A stretch of 12,555 nt of DNA from Peptococcaceae bacterium (lineage in GTDB: Bacteria; Bacillota; Peptococcia; Peptococcales; Peptococcaceae): positions 1 to 12,555 of the forward strand of contig JAFOFM010000104.1 in NCBI GenBank assembly GCA_017387265.1. Direction: 5' to 3'. Numbering within the stretch: position 1 is the stretch's first letter; each line of letters begins with the position of its first letter. The translations under genes were made by a program, and so were the position numbers. Below, piece by piece: positions 9,901 to 12,555 of this stretch. The notes beneath the pieces were generated by a model. It was given only the letters and a program-made list of their open reading frames with translations, searched no databases and was not told where the DNA came from.

Positions 9901-10926
9901 ATGATGAAAAACAGAAAATTAGTAAAAGGGATTGCAATGGCTGCTATCGCAGCAATGTCTATGGGTATGATGGCAGGCTGTGGCGGCGGTGAAAATACAC
10001 AGCAGGACGCAGCTGAAACTTATAAAGTAGGTCTTGTGCAGTTAGTACAGCATGGCTCTCTGGATCAGGCAAATGAAGGTATGGTTGCAGGTCTGGCAGC
10101 AGAAGGTTTTGTAGTAGGTGAAAATCTGGAAATTGATCAGCAGAATGCCCAGGGTGATCAGTCTAATTTACAGAGCATTTCGCAGCAGTTTCTGTCTAAT
10201 GATGTTGATGTAATTATGGCTATTGCAACACCTGCGGCGCAGGTAATGGCTGCAAATACAGAAGAAATTCCTATCGTAGGGACAGCAATTACCAGTTATA
10301 CAGAAGCAAATCTGGTAGAAAGCAATGAGGCTCCTGGAACAAATGTAACCGGCACACATGATATGACACCGATTGAAGAACAGATTGACTTATTACTGCA
10401 GGTAGTTCCAGATGCAAAAGTAATTGGCACTATCTATACATCCAGCGAAGCAAACTCTATTGTTCAGGTTGCTATCCTGGAAGAAGTATGCGCAGCAAAA
10501 GGTTTAACGGTTGAAAAACGCACTATTTCTACAGTAAATGATATTCAGCAGGCAGCGCAGAGTCTGGTTGGTGAAGCAGATGCAATCTGGCTGCCAACTG
10601 ATAACAATGTGGCATCTGCTATGCCTCAGGTAGTAGGTGTAACCGATGAAGCTGGTCTGATTACAGTATGTGGTGCAACTTCTATGGTAGAAGCAGGCGG
10701 TACTTTAACTTATGGCATCAATTACTATTATATTGGTTATGATGCGGGCGTAATGGCGGCACAGATTTTAAAAGGTGAAGCAGAACCTGCTACAATGGCT
10801 GTTCAGGGTCCAAAAGTAGAAAACATGGACTTAATTGTAAACATGGACGCTGTTGAATATATGGGTATTGAACTTCCTGCAGATTTAATGGAACGCGCAA
10901 CACAGGTATCTGTTTCTGCAGAATAA
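9901..10926 (+). CDS. TrpX-like ABC transporter substrate-binding lipoprotein, copy 1
   Basis: This is a 341-residue extracytoplasmic binding protein of the ABC_sub_bind (DUF534/TrpX) family, which in characterised streptococcal cases serves aromatic amino-acid uptake; the ligand here is unproven. The lipoprotein signal has basic MMKNRKLVKG, a hydrophobic Ala/Met core and lipobox MAGC with C27 as the lipidated residue, then a flexible GGG-rich linker. Family features are YKVGLVQLVQHG (41-52), ATPAAQ (109-114), IVGTAIT (125-131), YTSSEANS (179-186) and PTDNNV (232-237). The start is the first of two consecutive ATGs, behind AAAGGTGA. It appears monocistronic, with its own promoter (9795-9823) and terminator (10953-10986), and is separated from the next paralog by 259 nt. 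No permease or ATPase gene adjoins it, so it must share a transporter encoded elsewhere or act as a sensor. Confidence 0.88.
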   Translation: MMKNRKLVKGIAMAAIAAMSMGMMAGCGGGENTQQDAAETYKVGLVQLVQHGSLDQANEGMVAGLAAEGFVVGENLEIDQQNAQGDQSNLQSISQQFLSNDVDVIMAIATPAAQVMAANTEEIPIVGTAITSYTEANLVESNEAPGTNVTGTHDMTPIEEQIDLLLQVVPDAKVIGTIYTSSEANSIVQVAILEEVCAAKGLTVEKRTISTVNDIQQAAQSLVGEADAIWLPTDNNVASAMPQVVGVTDEAGLITVCGATSMVEAGGTLTYGINYYYIGYDAGVMAAQILKGEAEPATMAVQGPKVENMDLIVNMDAVEYMGIELPADLMERATQVSVSAE

Positions 10927-10952
10927 AAATTTTATAACAAAAGACAGTGATA

Positions 10953-10986
10953 AAAAACAGAGATGCGGTTTCGTATCTCTGTTTTT
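10953..10986 (+). terminator. Intrinsic terminator after TrpX-like copy 1
   Basis: A 10-bp stem with one G-U wobble (10958-10967 with 10972-10981, CAGAGATGCG / CGTATCTCTG) around a GTTT loop is flanked by AAAAA and TTTTT (10982-10986). It lies 26 nt past the stop codon of copy 1. Confidence 0.88.
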
Positions 10987-11047
10987 ATAAAAGCTAAAGT
11001 AACGAAAAAAATACAAGAAAAATACAGTATTATAATGCAAGAACCTA

Positions 11048-11096
11048 TTGAAAAGAATAAAAAAAGAGAGTAAAATACACTTTAATTTATTAAAGT
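11048..11096 (+). promoter_or_regulatory. Promoter and adjacent inverted repeat for TrpX-like copies 2 and 3
   Basis: TTGAAA (11048-11053) and TAAAAT (11071-11076) are spaced by 17 bp. An inverted repeat ACTTTAA (11079-11085) / TTAAAGT (11090-11096) starts 2 bp after the -10 box, over the expected transcription start, where a bound repressor would block initiation. A separate TATAAT at 11031-11036 has no acceptable -35. The rest of the 11097-11185 leader holds a GC-richer patch (CTGCAGCTGCCGCAG near 11131-11145) with small inverted repeats, but no T-box or recognisable riboswitch. Confidence 0.5.
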
Positions 11097-11185
11097 AATA
11101 AAAGTAGAGAATTTATTCTGCTTTTATATAACTGCAGCTGCCGCAGTAAGAGCAGCAGATTATGAAGGATGGAAGGATGAGTATT

Positions 11186-12217
11186 ATGAGAAAAAACAGT
11201 AAATTAATGAAGGGTATCGCAACAGCAGCAATTGCAGCAATGTCTATGGGGATGTTAGCTGGTTGTGGTGGCGGTGCACAGCAGGATGGCGCAGCAGATG
11301 AACAGTATAAAGTTGGGGTTGTACAGTTAGTACAGCATGGTGCTCTGGATCAGGCTAATCAGGGTATGATGGATGGTCTGGCAGCAGAAGGTTTTGTAGT
11401 AGGTGAAAACCTGGTAGTTGACCAGCAGAATGCACAGGGTGACCAGTCCAATATTAATAATATTGCACAGCAGTTTGTAGCAAATGAAAACGATATCATT
11501 TTAGCAATTGCAACACCAGCAGCACAGGGTATGGCTGCTGCTACTGAAGAAATTCCAATTGTAGGGACAGCAATTACCAGCTTCGTAGATGCAAAGCTGG
11601 TAGAAAGTGACGAGGCTCCTGGTACAAATGTAACCGGTACTAGTGACATGAACCCTATTGAAGCACAGGTAAATCTGTTATTACAGCTGGTTCCAGATGC
11701 AAAAGTAATCGGTACTATCTATACCTCCAGTGAAACAAACTCTCAGGTTCAGTTTGATATTCTGGAAAAAGTAGCAGCGGAAAAAGGCTTAACTGTTAAA
11801 GCAAGAACCGTATCTACCGTAAATGATATTCAGCAGGCTGCACAGAGTTTAGTAGGTGAAGTAGATGCAATCTGGCTGCCAACTGATAACAACGTGGCAT
11901 CTGCTATGCCTCAGGTAGTTGGTGTAACCGATGAAGCTGGTCTCGTAACAATTTGTGGTGAAGAGTCTATGGTAAGAGCAGGCGGTACTGCAACTTACGG
12001 TTTCAGCTACTACCAGCTGGGTTACAATGCAGGTTTAATGGCAGCTCAGATTCTGAGCGGTGAAGGTGATCCTGCAACAATGCCAGTTCAGTATATGGCA
12101 GAAGAAGATTGTGTTCCAATCGTAAATACTGATGCAGTAGCGGAATTAGGTATTGAAGTTCCAGCAGATTTACTGGATAGCGCAACAAAAGTAACCACTG
12201 GCTCTGTAGCGGAATAA
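11186..12217 (+). CDS. TrpX-like ABC transporter substrate-binding lipoprotein, copy 2
   Basis: A 343-residue paralog of the preceding binding protein. The start is placed at ATG 11186, giving MRKNSKLMKG: GGAAGG (11171-11176) is 9 nt upstream and the signal then aligns with the other copies. In-frame ATGs at 11162 and 11177 would add 8 or 3 residues but have worse ribosome-binding sites; 11177 directly follows the SD. The lipobox is LAGC with C27. It aligns without gaps to copy 1 over the first 300 residues, about 78% identical over 41-300 by hand count. Differences concentrate in the N-lobe variable segments and near 259-278 (GEESMVRAGGTATYGFSYYQLG versus GATSMVEAGGTLTYGINYYYIG), close to where these proteins bind ligand, so specificity may differ. 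It ends in tandem TAA stops and is followed after 24 nt by copy 3, with which it is probably co-transcribed. Confidence 0.88.
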   Translation: MRKNSKLMKGIATAAIAAMSMGMLAGCGGGAQQDGAADEQYKVGVVQLVQHGALDQANQGMMDGLAAEGFVVGENLVVDQQNAQGDQSNINNIAQQFVANENDIILAIATPAAQGMAAATEEIPIVGTAITSFVDAKLVESDEAPGTNVTGTSDMNPIEAQVNLLLQLVPDAKVIGTIYTSSETNSQVQFDILEKVAAEKGLTVKARTVSTVNDIQQAAQSLVGEVDAIWLPTDNNVASAMPQVVGVTDEAGLVTICGEESMVRAGGTATYGFSYYQLGYNAGLMAAQILSGEGDPATMPVQYMAEEDCVPIVNTDAVAELGIEVPADLLDSATKVTTGSVAE

Positions 12218-12241
12218 TAAATAGACAAGAGGCTGAATATT

Positions 12242-12555
12242 ATGATGAAAAATAAAAAATTCATAAAAGGGATTGCAGCAGCAGCTATTGCAGCAATGTC
12301 TATGGGTATGCTGGCAGGCTGCGGAGGCGGCAGTGATACACAGCAGGATGCGGAAATGCATAAAGTAGGGATTGTACAGTTAATGCAGCATGGCGCTCTG
12401 GATCAGGCCAATCAGGGTCTGGTAGAAGGTCTGGCAGCAGCAGGTTATGTAGTAGGTGAAAATCTGGAAATTGACCAGCAGAATGCACAGGGTGACCAGT
12501 CAAACCTGCAGAGCATTGCGCAGCAGTTCCTGTCCAATGACGTAGAAATGATTAT
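12242..12555 (+). CDS. TrpX-like ABC transporter substrate-binding lipoprotein, copy 3 (3'-truncated by window edge)
   Basis: The frame opens at ATG 12242 behind AAGAGG (12227-12232) and stays open to the last base, giving 104 residues of a third paralog. The signal MMKNKKFIKGIAAAAIAAMS ends in lipobox LAGC (C27) and GGGSD. The mature part reads HKVGIVQLMQHGALDQANQG, then VVGENLEIDQQNAQGDQSNLQSIAQQFLSNDVE, closer to copy 1 than to copy 2 in that last stretch. The 24-nt spacing from copy 2, with no promoter or terminator between, makes them one transcript. The C-terminal two thirds lie beyond the window, where any permease and ATPase genes would be expected. Confidence 0.9.
   Translation, partial: MMKNKKFIKGIAAAAIAAMSMGMLAGCGGGSDTQQDAEMHKVGIVQLMQHGALDQANQGLVEGLAAAGYVVGENLEIDQQNAQGDQSNLQSIAQQFLSNDVEMI

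Noticed and set aside
11097..11185. T-box or tryptophan attenuator upstream of TrpX-like copy 2
   Set aside because: No T-box sequence, specifier-loop layout, terminator/antiterminator pair or Trp-rich leader peptide is visible.

Overview
The window looks like a chromosomal, origin-proximal segment of a low- to mid-GC Firmicute. The order recF-gyrB-gyrA is the classical oriC-side cluster of that phylum. Strong Shine-Dalgarno sequences, sigma-A-type promoters and the lactate-oxidation genes fit an anaerobe such as a Negativicute (Veillonella/Megasphaera/Dialister-like). That lineage call is inference from gene content and style; no rRNA or other marker is present.

Region 1 (1-5157) is replication and topology. 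The C-terminal part of recF ends in a hairpin. A near-consensus extended -10 promoter follows, then a roughly 160-nt leader with nested inverted repeats, then gyrB (GTG start) and gyrA. gyrA follows gyrB by 11 nt, with its ribosome-binding site overlapping the gyrB stop. A strong bidirectional terminator separates gyrA from the convergent gene.

Region 2 (5173-9738) is a divergent pair of transcription units. On the minus strand is an orphan PTS_EIIC_2/PfoR-type membrane protein. On the plus strand is a two-gene lactate-utilisation operon: a fused LutB-LutA (LldF-LldE) iron-sulfur protein, overlapped by 4 nt by a LUD-domain LutC-like protein that carries an unusual Cys-containing tail. A perfect 10-bp palindrome matching the FadR-type GntR operator consensus lies between the two predicted promoters, so both directions could answer to one LutR/LldR-like regulator encoded elsewhere. 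The operon ends at a clear terminator.

Region 3 (9739-12555) is a tandem array of at least three paralogous TrpX-type (ABC_sub_bind) substrate-binding lipoproteins. The first has its own promoter and terminator. The second has its own promoter and is followed after 24 nt by the third, which runs off the window. No permease or ATPase is visible; these may lie downstream. Hand alignment of copies 1 and 2 gives about 78% protein identity over residues 41-300, and one 81-nt tract differs at only two bases, which suggests gene conversion or strong local constraint.

Most genes belong to known families. The less ordinary points are the gyrB leader architecture, the shared operator between the PfoR-like protein and the lactate operon, the vestigial Fe-S tail of the second LUD protein, and the expanded TrpX-like array.
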